Assembly (NCBI GenBank): GCA_017134815.1
Contig: CP071032.1
Coordinates: 682,001 to 746,000, forward strand
Reading direction: 5' to 3'
DNA length: 64,000 nucleotides
Source: Lentisphaerota bacterium
Lineage (GTDB): Bacteria; Verrucomicrobiota; Lentisphaeria; Victivallales; Victivallaceae
Shown in pieces: positions 28,043-37,087 of this stretch. A program made the translations under genes and the position numbers. Position 1 is the stretch's first letter. Each line of letters begins with the position of its first letter. The notes under the pieces are model-generated. The model searched no databases. It was not told where the DNA came from and saw only the letters and a list, made by a program, of their open reading frames with translations.

Positions 28043-29053
28043 ATGAAAGAGTTAGTTCTCGGAGTAATCGGCTGCGGCCGCATCGGCAAAATGCATACCG
28101 ACAACATCATCAAGTACTTTCCAAACGTCAATATCAAAGTCATTTGCGATGCTGCAATTGACAGGGAATGGGCAGCTGCCCGCAATATTCCAGTCACCAG
28201 TGATATAAAAGAGTTGCTTGGAGACGACCAGATTGAAGCAGTGCTTATTGCCGCACCCAGCGCGTTTCATGTTGACTTGATCAAACAAGCCGCAGCTGCC
28301 GGTAAACATATTTTCTGTGAAAAACCACTGGCATTTGAACTGGATAGAATTCAGGAAGCGATCGATGCGGTTGAAAAAGCAAAAGTAAAATTTCAGGTTG
28401 GATTCAATCGCCGTTTTGACGCTGATTACAAAAGCATTCATGATCAGGTGGCAGCTGGAAAAATTGGAGCTCCGCACATTATCAAAATTACCAACCGTGA
28501 TCCACTGCGCCCGGACCCGAAATTCATTCCTAACTCAGGCGGCATGTTCATGGATATGACAGTGCATGATTTTGATATGGCCCGTTATGTCTCAGGGCAG
28601 GAAGTGGTAGAAGTCTATGCTGCAGGCGCCTGTCTGGTTGATCCGCAAATTGCCGAACTCGGTGACATTGACACCACCCTGATCAGCCTCAAACTCTCAG
28701 ACGGGACGCTGTGTCTGGTAGATTCAACCCGTGAAACTAATTACGGTTATGATCAGCGCCTTGAAGTATTTGGAGAAAAGGGCCAGATCAAGGCTCAGAA
28801 TATTGGAGAGACAAATTTAGTTGTCAACACTCCCGGAATTGGTCAGGTTACAGACAACCCCAAGTGGAGCTTTGTTGAAAGATATTTCGACGCCTATGCC
28901 AACCAGATGAAGGCCTTTATAGCTTATTTAAGCGATGACAATGCCAAATCTCCGGCAGACGGGGATGATACAAAAAAGGCGGTGGCTATAGCCATTGCCG
29001 CGCAAAAGTCTTATGAAGAAAACCGTCCGGTCAGGCTCTCAGAAGTCATGTAA
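28043..29053 (+). CDS. Second inositol dehydrogenase-like oxidoreductase (GFO/IDH/MocA)
   Basis: A paralogue of the first iolG: 336 residues, Rossmann start GVIGCGRIGKMHTDNI, catalytic CEKPLAFE, VGFNRRFDADYKS, GGMFMDMTVHDFDMARYV. Most aligned landmarks match, so the pair arose by duplication or by acquiring two isozymes. It is likely to oxidise another inositol stereoisomer (scyllo or D-chiro). ATG follows CAGGAG. An ACTTAAGT palindrome (about 28015-28022) lies just upstream of the start. Confidence 0.9.
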   Translation: MKELVLGVIGCGRIGKMHTDNIIKYFPNVNIKVICDAAIDREWAAARNIPVTSDIKELLGDDQIEAVLIAAPSAFHVDLIKQAAAAGKHIFCEKPLAFELDRIQEAIDAVEKAKVKFQVGFNRRFDADYKSIHDQVAAGKIGAPHIIKITNRDPLRPDPKFIPNSGGMFMDMTVHDFDMARYVSGQEVVEVYAAGACLVDPQIAELGDIDTTLISLKLSDGTLCLVDSTRETNYGYDQRLEVFGEKGQIKAQNIGETNLVVNTPGIGQVTDNPKWSFVERYFDAYANQMKAFIAYLSDDNAKSPADGDDTKKAVAIAIAAQKSYEENRPVRLSEVM

Positions 29054-29080
29054 CCGGGAAATTATCAGGAGATCAGAAAA

Positions 29081-30583
29081 ATGAGCATTTATAAAGTCAA
29101 TCACTTTATTAACGGGGAGTTTGTAGACGGTGCTTCGGGAGAGTATTCCGACATCGTCAATCCAGCAACCGGCGAGGTTGTTGGTCAGGTCGCAAGAGGT
29201 AATGATACCGATCTGAACAAAGCTGTCGCAGTTGCTGAAAAAGCTTTTGAATCATGGAGCAAGGTCACTCCGCTTCGCCGTTCCAGAATCATGTTTAAAT
29301 ACAAAGCCCTGCTTGAGGAAAACATGGATGAAATGGCCGCGATAATAAGTCGCGAGCACGGCAAGGTCATTGAGGATGCCAAAGGTGAAATCATTCGCGG
29401 CCTGGAAGTTGTCGAATTTGCCTGCGGTGCTCCGCACCTGATGAAGGGCGAATACTCCGTCGATGTGGGAAGTGAAGTTGACTGTCTTGGCATCCGTCAG
29501 CCGCATGGCGTAGTTGCCGGGATAACCCCTTTTAACTTTCCGGCAATGATACCAATGTGGATGTTCCCGGTTGCTCTGGTTTGCGGCAACACATTTGTCC
29601 TCAAAGTAGCCTCTCACGATCCTTCCACCGCAACATTAATGGCCAAACTGCTGCAGCAGGCCGGACTGCCGGACGGCGTTTTTAATGTTGTCCATGGTGG
29701 CCGGCAGATTGTACAGGGAATGCTGCATCACCCCGGCATCAAGGCTATCAGTTTTGTCGGTTCGAGCACTGTTGCCGAAATCGTCTACACCACCGGCACC
29801 AGAAACGGCAAACGCGTACAGGCCCTGGGGGCGGCTAAAAACCATGCCATTGTCATGCCTGATGCCGACCTAGACATGGTGGCGGATAACCTGATGGGAG
29901 CAGCTTACGGCGCGGCTGGAGAACGCTGCATGGCCATCTCAGTCGCAGTTGCAGTGGGTGATAAAGTCGCTGACTCCATTGTCGAAAAACTGCAGAACCG
30001 CATTCCCGCATTGAAAATCGCTGCGGGTGATGTCCCCGGAGCTGAAATGGGAGCGCTTTATTCAAAAGCTCATCTTGAGGCTGTGACCAATTATATTGCC
30101 GGCGGGGTTGAGGAAGGTGCTAAGCTGGTTGTTGACGGACGGCCTCTGACCGGCAGCAAGGGCTATGAAAAAGGTTTCTTTATCGGGGCTTCACTGTTTG
30201 ACCAGGTCAAACCTGGTATGAAAATCTACGATGAGGAAATCTTCGGCCCGGTGCTCTGTGTCTGTCGTGTGCCTGATTTTGAAAGCGCTGTAGAGCTTAT
30301 AAATAATCACAGTTATGCCAACGGTACCGCCATTTTTACCAACGACGGCGGCACGGCACGTGCTTTTTCCGATCAGATTCAGGTCGGTATGGTTGGAATA
30401 AATGTGCCAATCCCAGTGCCCATGGCATTTCACAGTTTTGGCGGCTGGAAAGCTTCAATCTACGGCGATTACGCCATGCACGGCATGGAGGGCATCAGGT
30501 TCTTCACCAAATTGAAGACTATCACAGTCAGGTGGCCGCAGGGTTCAATCAGTGGCCCCGAATTCGTCATGCCAACGCATTAA
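29081..30583 (+). CDS. iolA: (Methyl)malonate-semialdehyde dehydrogenase, CoA-acylating
   Basis: Converts malonate semialdehyde to acetyl-CoA and CO2 at the end of inositol catabolism. The 500-residue aldehyde dehydrogenase has TPFNFPAMIPMWMFPVALVCGN, SFVGSSTVAEIVYTTG, the catalytic Cys in AAGERCMAIS, EIFGPVLCV, and the C-terminal KTITVRWPQG. ATG follows ATCAGGAGAT. Its presence argues that malonate semialdehyde is produced even though the aldolase IolJ is missing, supporting the transaldolase-like gene as its source. Confidence 0.95.
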   Translation: MSIYKVNHFINGEFVDGASGEYSDIVNPATGEVVGQVARGNDTDLNKAVAVAEKAFESWSKVTPLRRSRIMFKYKALLEENMDEMAAIISREHGKVIEDAKGEIIRGLEVVEFACGAPHLMKGEYSVDVGSEVDCLGIRQPHGVVAGITPFNFPAMIPMWMFPVALVCGNTFVLKVASHDPSTATLMAKLLQQAGLPDGVFNVVHGGRQIVQGMLHHPGIKAISFVGSSTVAEIVYTTGTRNGKRVQALGAAKNHAIVMPDADLDMVADNLMGAAYGAAGERCMAISVAVAVGDKVADSIVEKLQNRIPALKIAAGDVPGAEMGALYSKAHLEAVTNYIAGGVEEGAKLVVDGRPLTGSKGYEKGFFIGASLFDQVKPGMKIYDEEIFGPVLCVCRVPDFESAVELINNHSYANGTAIFTNDGGTARAFSDQIQVGMVGINVPIPVPMAFHSFGGWKASIYGDYAMHGMEGIRFFTKLKTITVRWPQGSISGPEFVMPTH

Positions 30584-30605
30584 GCACTCTGCAATTATTC
30601 TATTT

Positions 30606-30648
30606 GCGGCTGTCCAGCTTGACTTTCAGCTTGCCGGGCAGCCGCTTT
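30606..30648 (+). terminator. Terminator of the inositol operon
   Basis: Ten-base arms GCGGCTGTCC and GGGCAGCCGC (one G-U pair) with a 23-base loop, followed by TTTGT, 22 bases after the iolA stop. Confidence 0.6.
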
Positions 30649-30715
30649 GTCTCATTGCCTCAGGAACTCCCAAAGCAAAGCCTGCCCCTTCTATATTTAA
30701 AACGGCAGCATTTAA

Positions 30716-30747
30716 AAGCCGTGTCAGCAATTATCTGAGCACGGCTT
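30716..30747. terminator. Second, roughly symmetric hairpin between convergent genes
   Basis: AAGCCGTG/CACGGCTT arms extended by TCAG/CTGA with one bulged base lie between iolA and the ROK gene. Probably the terminator for the minus-strand ROK gene, or bidirectional; it lacks a long T-run. Confidence 0.5.
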
Positions 30748-30762
30748 GACAGTATAAGTGAG

Positions 30763-31953
30763 TTATTCAATTTCGCTGATCGAATCAACCAGCAGGTTAG
30801 AAATCCCCATCAGGACTCCCGCGTCCCGGTTCCCTTTAGTGCGTTTAATCATACATTCTTTAAAACCTGGAGCCATGGCGTATTTAGCCGTTTTCTCCCG
30901 AGCTATATCAATTGCTTCCGGGATCATCTCAAATATACGCCCGTTAAGCAGTACCAGACCTGGATTTAGAATGTTTATGGTCATGGAGATTCCCCTGCCA
31001 AGGTAATCAAGAATTTCATCAAGCTCCTTACTGACATCAATTGAACCATTACGCAGCATTTTCTCCAGTTCAGTAAAACTGACTTCATAGCCGACTTTCT
31101 CACTCACCTTACGCTGCAGAACAAAATCCGAAGCCACCGACTCCAGACAACCGTGTTTGCCACAACCACATAGCGGGCCGCCAGGCGCAACCACAATATG
31201 TCCAAGTTCACCGGCATATCCGCATTTGCCGTTTAACTGACCACCGTTGTTCATAATCCCCATACCCATACCGTTGGAAAGATCAATTACAACAAAATTA
31301 TTGCAGTCATCAGTGCTTCCTGCATTCTGCTCAGCGAGACACAAAGCAAGCTGTTCCTGCAGAGTCAGAGTCTGCAGATCAAGGCCTTCTGCCATGTCAG
31401 TAGCCGGAGACGAACCATCAAGATAGTGAATATTCGGGCTAACGATAACATTTTGCTCAATAGTATTAACCAAACCGGGAATACTTATCCCAAGGCCTAG
31501 AAATGAAATGTTCTGTGATGCCTGTTTCAGCATAAATTGCCGGAATTCCCCAATAAGTTCGTCATAACTATCAGGGGTCGGGAATTTATATTCAGCAATC
31601 TTCCTGAGCTCCAGAGACAAAGGAGCAGTAAATATCTTACAGGTGGTGACGCCAACTACCGCGCCGAAAACCTGAATTTTTCTTCCGGAGAGAGTATAGC
31701 TCTTGCTGGGACGCCCTCTGCCTTCCACTTCCGACTCAACTTCCCGAATCAGCCCGCTGTCCAGCAGAACAGTAAGCAGTTTCTGCATTGTCGGTGCGCT
31801 AACACCGGACATGCGGGTCAGCTCTGCGCGCGACAAAGGGGATTTATGTCTCAAATGATCCAAGACCTCCCGGATATTAATCTGGCGAGCTAGCGATGGC
31901 GTCGCTCCCCGTCTTTTGCGTTTACCATTGTCAACATTAAAAATTTTGACCAT
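30763..31953 (-). CDS. ROK-family transcriptional regulator, probable inositol operon repressor
   Basis: XylR/NagC-type regulator of 396 residues. The N-terminal winged HTH (about 25-85) shows HKSPLSRAELTRMSGVSAPTMQKLL and GRGRPSKSY. The ROK domain shows VVIDLSNGMGMGIM, CGYAGELGHIVV and the zinc motif CGCGKHGCLE. The nucleotide loop reads LSNGMGMG instead of the kinase LGTGVGGG, consistent with a sugar-sensing regulator rather than a kinase. ATG 31953 follows AGGA by 7 bases. Convergent to the inositol operon, which it most likely controls (inferred). Confidence 0.87.
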   Translation of the reverse strand: MVKIFNVDNGKRKRRGATPSLARQINIREVLDHLRHKSPLSRAELTRMSGVSAPTMQKLLTVLLDSGLIREVESEVEGRGRPSKSYTLSGRKIQVFGAVVGVTTCKIFTAPLSLELRKIAEYKFPTPDSYDELIGEFRQFMLKQASQNISFLGLGISIPGLVNTIEQNVIVSPNIHYLDGSSPATDMAEGLDLQTLTLQEQLALCLAEQNAGSTDDCNNFVVIDLSNGMGMGIMNNGGQLNGKCGYAGELGHIVVAPGGPLCGCGKHGCLESVASDFVLQRKVSEKVGYEVSFTELEKMLRNGSIDVSKELDEILDYLGRGISMTINILNPGLVLLNGRIFEMIPEAIDIAREKTAKYAMAPGFKECMIKRTKGNRDAGVLMGISNLLVDSISEIE

Positions 31954-32134
31954 AAGCTTTTCCTAATATAACCCATTCCTGTTTAAGTCATTTTAAAAAT
32001 ATACTTAACCACGGATTTTTCAATAAAGATACTAAATTGCTTTCATATTTTCCGGGTTTTGCGCGTCAGGAGGCTCTGAACCTGTCCTCACGGCACATTT
32101 TTCAGTTATAAATAATTTGAAATGCTTTGAACTC

Positions 32135-34552
32135 CTAAGAGGAAAAACGCTGCGCAATTCTCACCGAATCCATAGCGTCAGCCGCATAGGCGTCGGCCCC
32201 GATCTGATCTGCAAAATTCTGATCCACAACTGCACCTCCAATCAGGAAACGCACATTATCAAGCCCTTCGGCTTTAGCCAGCCTGATTACATCCTCCATG
32301 CGGATCATGGTAGTAGTCATCAGTGCGGAAAGCCCGACTATTTTCGCGTCATGCTCCTTTACCGCGGCAATAATTCTTGACGCTGACACGTCTTTCCCAA
32401 GGTCAACCACATCAAATCCATAGTTTCTAAGCATCAGTGCCACAATATTTTTGCCGATATCATGAATATCGCCTTCTACTGTGGCCAGAATAACAACCGC
32501 CTTGTTATCGGCCGAATTCTCTTTACTGACTAAATGAGGTTCCAGCACCTCAAAACCTTTACGCATTGTGTCAGCCCCCATAATCAGCTGCGGCAGAAAA
32601 TATTTTTTGCAGTCGTAAAGGTCACCGACTTTGTTAATTGCCGGTATCAGGCTTTCATCGACAATTTCCTTAGCTGTCTTACCGGCAGTCATGGCTTCAG
32701 CAATACACGATTCAATGCTTTCCTCGTCACCCTCAACTACACAATTAAAAACTTTTTCCAGCGGAGGAATTTCTCTGGCGGCAGCCCCTCCAACCTTTTT
32801 GCAGGCACCGGCTTCACCGCCGAATTTCTCCACATAGCGCCGCATCCGGTGATCACGCCCGGTAATAACGTCAGCAGCATAAATCAAATTCATCAGCATT
32901 TCAGAAGACGGATTGGCAATAGCCATATTGAGCCCCTGCCCGAGGGCCATTCCCAGAAAACCGGCATTAATCCATTTTCTTTCAGGCATTCCAAAACTTA
33001 CGTTAGACAGGCCGCAGGCAGTGTTCACCCCGAATTCACTGGCACACCAGTCAATGACCTCAAGAGAAACCTTGGCAGCTTCCTGGTTTGACGAAATGGT
33101 CATTATCAGTGCGTCAACTGTAATATCCTCGCGCTGATAACCATACTTCTGCGCTTCAGCAAAAATCGCTTTGATAACCTCTATGCGCTTTGCGGAAGTG
33201 TCAGGAATACCTTTGTCAGTCAGCGGCAGTAAAATAAACATGGCCCCATATTTTGCCGCAATTGGAAGAGTTTCAAGAATACGGTCTTTTTCCAGAGATA
33301 TCGAGTTTACCAGTGCCCGCCCTGGATATAGCCGCAAAGCCGCCTCTATTACATCTGAGCGGGTAGAATCAATACATAAAGGCAATACTGAAGCCTGCGC
33401 CAGCATGGATACAGACTTAAGCATCATGTCCTTCTCATCAATACCGGAAAGTCCCATATTGACATCCAGTATAGCGGCCCCGCCTGATTCCTGCTCTGCC
33501 GCATATTTCTTAACCATGGCCAGACTGCCTTCACGCAGTTCAGCCTGCAAAGCTTTCTTGCCGGTCGGGTTGATCCGCTCGCCGATTACCCTGAACGGCT
33601 GGTCCTGTCCCATCAGACAAGTTCCACGTGCCCCGGAAACAGCTCCGACAGCCTGCCGAAGCGGCTGAACAGGAATAAACCGTGCGGCCGTTACCGCCTG
33701 CGCGGCAATGTGCTCAGGCGTAGTGCCGCAGCAACCGCCGATAATATTGGCTCCAGCAGCGGTCAGCCCTTCGGCAAAACCAGCAAATTCATCCGGTGTC
33801 ATATCAAATACGGTCTTATTATTAATCAACTTCGGCATGCCGGCATTAGGCTTCGCCAGCAGCGGAATAGTTGCATAAGGTTTAATCTCTTTGATCAGTT
33901 CAATCATATTCTCAGGACCGGTAGAACAGTTACAACCAAAAGCATCCGCGCCAAGTGCCTGCAGCGTAACCAGTGCCGACAATGGATCATTACCGGTAAG
34001 GGTACGCTGATGTTCATCAAAAGTCATGGTGACCATAACCGGAAGGTCACATGTCTCCTTCACGGCAATCAAAGCTGCCCTGGCCTCCTGTATATCCATC
34101 ATGGTTTCAATCGCAAAACCGTCTACTCCGCCTTCTACCAGTGCTTCAACCTGCTCTTTGTAAACCTCGACGGCAGACTCAAATGCCAAGTCCCCAAAAG
34201 GTTCGACAAATTGACCAGTAGGTGCCAGATCACCAAATGCCATCGTTTTTTCTGAAGCAAGGTTCGCTTTAACTGACTCGGCCAGCTTACGGTTAATTTC
34301 AACTGTCCTTTCAGCCAGTCCGAACTCTTCAAGCTTCAAACGGTTGGCACCGAAGGTCGGCACATAAACAATATCAGAACCGGCAGCTGCGTAAGCATTA
34401 TGAATTTCATTTACTGCCTGTGGATTTTCCAAGGCCCATAACTCAGGGCACACCCCCTGTGGCATTCCACGTTTTATAAATTCAGTTCCGGTGGCTCCAT
34501 CAAGAATAATCGTCTTTGTCCTCACCAACTGATCAAAAACCGATTTGCTCAT
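32135..34552 (-). CDS. metH: B12-dependent methionine synthase lacking the activation domain
   Basis: Methylates homocysteine from methyltetrahydrofolate through methylcobalamin. Domains in order: homocysteine-binding barrel (about 1-290; ILDGATGTEFIKRG, zinc Cys in FGCNCSTGP and GGCCGTTPEH), pterin-binding barrel (about 325-570; RVIGERINPTGKK, DVNMGLSG), B12 cap (about 600-680), and B12 Rossmann domain with the axial His in GDIHDIGKNI. The chain stops at about 805 residues, without the SAM-binding reactivation domain, which is encoded next door. ATG at 34552 has GGAG 6 bases upstream; ATG 34564 does not. Confidence 0.95.
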   Translation of the reverse strand: MSKSVFDQLVRTKTIILDGATGTEFIKRGMPQGVCPELWALENPQAVNEIHNAYAAAGSDIVYVPTFGANRLKLEEFGLAERTVEINRKLAESVKANLASEKTMAFGDLAPTGQFVEPFGDLAFESAVEVYKEQVEALVEGGVDGFAIETMMDIQEARAALIAVKETCDLPVMVTMTFDEHQRTLTGNDPLSALVTLQALGADAFGCNCSTGPENMIELIKEIKPYATIPLLAKPNAGMPKLINNKTVFDMTPDEFAGFAEGLTAAGANIIGGCCGTTPEHIAAQAVTAARFIPVQPLRQAVGAVSGARGTCLMGQDQPFRVIGERINPTGKKALQAELREGSLAMVKKYAAEQESGGAAILDVNMGLSGIDEKDMMLKSVSMLAQASVLPLCIDSTRSDVIEAALRLYPGRALVNSISLEKDRILETLPIAAKYGAMFILLPLTDKGIPDTSAKRIEVIKAIFAEAQKYGYQREDITVDALIMTISSNQEAAKVSLEVIDWCASEFGVNTACGLSNVSFGMPERKWINAGFLGMALGQGLNMAIANPSSEMLMNLIYAADVITGRDHRMRRYVEKFGGEAGACKKVGGAAAREIPPLEKVFNCVVEGDEESIESCIAEAMTAGKTAKEIVDESLIPAINKVGDLYDCKKYFLPQLIMGADTMRKGFEVLEPHLVSKENSADNKAVVILATVEGDIHDIGKNIVALMLRNYGFDVVDLGKDVSASRIIAAVKEHDAKIVGLSALMTTTMIRMEDVIRLAKAEGLDNVRFLIGGAVVDQNFADQIGADAYAADAMDSVRIAQRFSS

Positions 34553-34576
34553 TAAATGCTCCATTACATAATAATT

Positions 34577-35224
34577 TTAATTAACTTTAATTACTCCTGC
34601 TACAGCAGTAACAGTTTTTTCCGGAACCATCAGAAAATGGGGTGTCAACTCCACACCAAGCCTGCCGAGGTCAAGAAGTCGATATATCTCTTTCTGGTTT
34701 TCCAGCCCGAAATCCCCGTATCCAGCGGAAAAGCGAAGCCTGGTCAGGTGCTCGTTGGATCGCTTAAAAATCTGATTAAGGTAGTTTTGCAGCCATCCCA
34801 TAGCAGCGTCGGCGGTCTCGCTGCCGACAGCATCATATACTAAAGCTGATACTCCGTCTCCGGAGGCCGCAAACTCTGCAGTTCTTTCAACAATTTCATG
34901 TCCGGCCGTAGCTCCGAAAATAGCCAGTCCGCTACAGTCACGTACCAGGCGCAGAAGCTTTTCGCTTTGAAATACCGTCCCGTTCTCTAAAGTAAAGGAA
35001 TTTTCTCCAAATTCAGTGATGGCCAGCTTAAGCCAGACACCCTTAAGTTTACAACAGGCGCTGGCGGCAATCATCGCGTTAGCGATCTTGCGTTGCTGAC
35101 CAGCAGAAATCTCATTCAAATGCCGATTATGCCCAAGTCTGCTGTAAATTTTTTTTTCAGGCAAAGGCAGCGGTATGCTGTTGACAAATATCGGCTTATA
35201 CTTTTGTGTATCTTCTTTATTCAT
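34577..35224 (-). CDS. Stand-alone methionine synthase reactivation domain protein
   Basis: The 215-residue protein matches the C-terminal AdoMet-binding activation domain of MetH, which re-methylates oxidised cob(II)alamin: LRFSAGYGDFGLENQKEIYRLLD, LGVELTPHFLMVPEKTVTAVAGV. It is directly upstream of metH (24 bases from the metH start), in the same operon. This split arrangement, MetH plus a separate activation protein, is known in several phyla. The ATG at 35224 has no good Shine-Dalgarno and an AT-rich leader. Confidence 0.88.
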   Translation of the reverse strand: MNKEDTQKYKPIFVNSIPLPLPEKKIYSRLGHNRHLNEISAGQQRKIANAMIAASACCKLKGVWLKLAITEFGENSFTLENGTVFQSEKLLRLVRDCSGLAIFGATAGHEIVERTAEFAASGDGVSALVYDAVGSETADAAMGWLQNYLNQIFKRSNEHLTRLRFSAGYGDFGLENQKEIYRLLDLGRLGVELTPHFLMVPEKTVTAVAGVIKVN

Positions 35225-35612
35225 ATTATATATAATATTAAACTTGGTTTGACTACTTAAAAAAAACAGCTATAATTCACAGTAATCTAAACCTTTGACT
35301 TGAAAAAAACAACTTTGTTCACCACAGCAGGCGTTTTTTTCTGGAAAGTATCACATTTTTGACTGGTATTTTTCAAAAAGCGTTCTATTATGCAATAGTT
35401 AGCGATCATTAAATTAATAACTGTAACTAATAGTAAATTTGACTGAACTTTCACTAAACCACAAATGGATACATCCTATAAGAGTTTAAAAAACAATATA
35501 TTACATAGATCTTTATTTTCATTAATATTCAGTCGGAAGTTTTCCCGGTTCTTTTTGCTGTTTTGGGAAAACAACTCAAACTAACAAAATCAACTTCAAC
35601 GAAAGGATCAAA
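35225..35612. promoter_or_regulatory. Divergent promoter region with inverted repeat
   Basis: A 388-base AT-rich region between the metH operon and an XRE/S24-like regulator; no gene seen. A GTTTTCCC/GGGAAAAC inverted repeat (arms 35539-35546 and 35565-35572) sits just upstream of the regulator and could be its autoregulatory operator. No B12 or SAM riboswitch pattern was recognised for metH. Confidence 0.4.
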
Positions 35613-36578
35613 ATGCCTATGCCTACTACGCCTTTAAAAATCAAGTTGGGCAAACTCATTAAAAGCGGTCTTCAAGCTGCAGGATTAAGGCAATTGGATC
35701 TAGCACGTCACCTGAACATCTCAACTTCAGCCGTGTCACAAATGCTAAACGGAAAAACCGCACCTGATGCCGCGCACCTTGAAAAAGTATTCAGTCTGCT
35801 GAACTGCAGTCGTAATCAGATTTTCATCATGCGCGACCTGCTGGCCAAGATCCGCTCAGGAGTTCATGAGCTCAGGTCTCCCTTGAACGACCTCCTGCGC
35901 GAAGCAAGAAAAGCCAGAAATCTCACTTATGCCGGTCTTTCCAGCCTTACTTCCATTGCAACAGCTGAATTGCGGGCCTTTGAATCATGTTCTACCGCAC
36001 TTCCAAGCAAAGAGCAAATGGAAAAATTATCCGAGGCGCTTGAGATTCAAGGTTCTGTCTTTCAGGAAGAAATATCCCGCTACATGAATGTAGTTCAGGA
36101 AAATACACCTTGCGAAGTCCAGGAACAACAGGCAGGTTTTGCCGCTGTACCCAAGGATGTAAAATCTATTCCCGTTGTCTCTGGTAAAAGTATGCTGGAA
36201 TTTAATCCGGCTTTTGAAGACATCAAAAACTTCGTCTGGCGCCAGTACGAGCAAATTATCTCCAATCAAGCTCTTTCCTCTGGCGATGATGAGGAAGTTT
36301 TTGCCGTAAACGATGCAGGCAACCGCTTCGACCCGGTACTGCCGGGATCAGCGCTGTTGCATGTTACACTCAAGAAGTATCCTGAAAACGGCGACATTGT
36401 AGTTGTAAAGCTGAAGAATAATGACAAATTACTTCTCAGAACATTGCAACGTCGTGATAATGAGAATGTTTTCTCCTCTTTTCTTGAAAAAGAATCTGAC
36501 GAAAAGACCACCATTGGAGACCCAAGAGACATTGAATGGATCAGAAGAATTCTCAAAATTGAGATAAAGGATCTATAA
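35613..36578 (+). CDS. Tandem-HTH XRE regulator with S24/LexA-like C-terminal domain
   Basis: 321 residues. HTH 1 (about 12-60) reads LRQLDLARHLNISTSAVSQML. A second XRE-like HTH (about 90-145) reads ARNLTYAGLSSLTSIATAELRAFE. The C-terminal 100 residues follow the S24 beta-fold pattern (VLPGSALLHV, YPENGDIVVVKLKNNDKLLLRTL). The catalytic Ser expected in an xSMxP-type segment is not there, and the expected Lys is Arg in LLLRTL, so self-cleavage is unlikely. ATG follows AAAGGA by 7 bases. The role may be a CI-like repressor that senses something other than RecA; the target is unknown. Confidence 0.75.
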   Translation: MPMPTTPLKIKLGKLIKSGLQAAGLRQLDLARHLNISTSAVSQMLNGKTAPDAAHLEKVFSLLNCSRNQIFIMRDLLAKIRSGVHELRSPLNDLLREARKARNLTYAGLSSLTSIATAELRAFESCSTALPSKEQMEKLSEALEIQGSVFQEEISRYMNVVQENTPCEVQEQQAGFAAVPKDVKSIPVVSGKSMLEFNPAFEDIKNFVWRQYEQIISNQALSSGDDEEVFAVNDAGNRFDPVLPGSALLHVTLKKYPENGDIVVVKLKNNDKLLLRTLQRRDNENVFSSFLEKESDEKTTIGDPRDIEWIRRILKIEIKDL

Positions 36579-36630
36579 AAACGGTTTCCTTTGCTGGCGG
36601 GAGGAGAGAGCGCAAGCTTAAGGGGGAATC

Positions 36631-36948
36631 ATGGAGAAGGATGTTGTTGCGCTGTTTGCTGTCGAAAGTTTCAAAAAATTTGGTAAACGGCTGGAATCTT
36701 TGCGTAAAAGCAGAAATTTAACGCAAAGCAAATTGTGTCTCAAAAGCGGGGTTTCAAGAAATTCCATCTCAGCTTATGAGTGCAACAAAAGATTACCCCA
36801 GCTTGCAACTCTTGAAAAGCTGGCAGCCGCGTTACAGATTGAGTGTGTTGTTCTGGATGACCAGCAATCATTTAATCGAAATGCTCGTCAGCATTTGTGC
36901 AACTTTGATTCTGAGACTGGGGAATTCTACCTGTCTTCGGAAAAATAA
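36631..36948 (+). CDS. Small XRE-family HTH protein
   Basis: 105 residues with one XRE HTH (about 17-70): FGKRLESLRKSRNLTQSKLCLKSG, then VSRNSISAYECNKRLPQLATLEKLAAAL. A short C-terminal tail follows. ATG has a strong AAGGGGG Shine-Dalgarno. It lies 52 bases downstream of the tandem-HTH regulator and is closed by a terminator, so the two regulators probably form a unit. Target unknown. Confidence 0.82.
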   Translation: MEKDVVALFAVESFKKFGKRLESLRKSRNLTQSKLCLKSGVSRNSISAYECNKRLPQLATLEKLAAALQIECVVLDDQQSFNRNARQHLCNFDSETGEFYLSSEK

Positions 36949-36958
36949 TTTATAAAGT

Positions 36959-36983
36959 GCCGGCATAAAGCCGGCTTTTTTTT
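36959..36983 (+). terminator. Rho-independent terminator
   Basis: GCCGGC arms with a 5-base loop followed directly by nine T, 10 bases after the small XRE gene's stop. Confidence 0.88.
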
Positions 36984-37087
36984 TACTTGCAATCAGGTTG
37001 GCTCTGCAATATATTTCGACTGTTTAATACAAAACGTCAAAAAATCGCGTATAGCTTATAATTTGAGTATTAATTAAGGGAATTATC

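Noticed and set aside
30763..31953. ROK protein as the missing sugar kinase IolC
   Set aside because: It has an N-terminal winged HTH and a non-kinase nucleotide loop, and it is transcribed convergently; IolC is a PfkB-type, not ROK, kinase.
36959..36983. Small regulatory RNA
   Set aside because: The hairpin plus T-run is fully explained as the terminator of the preceding XRE gene.
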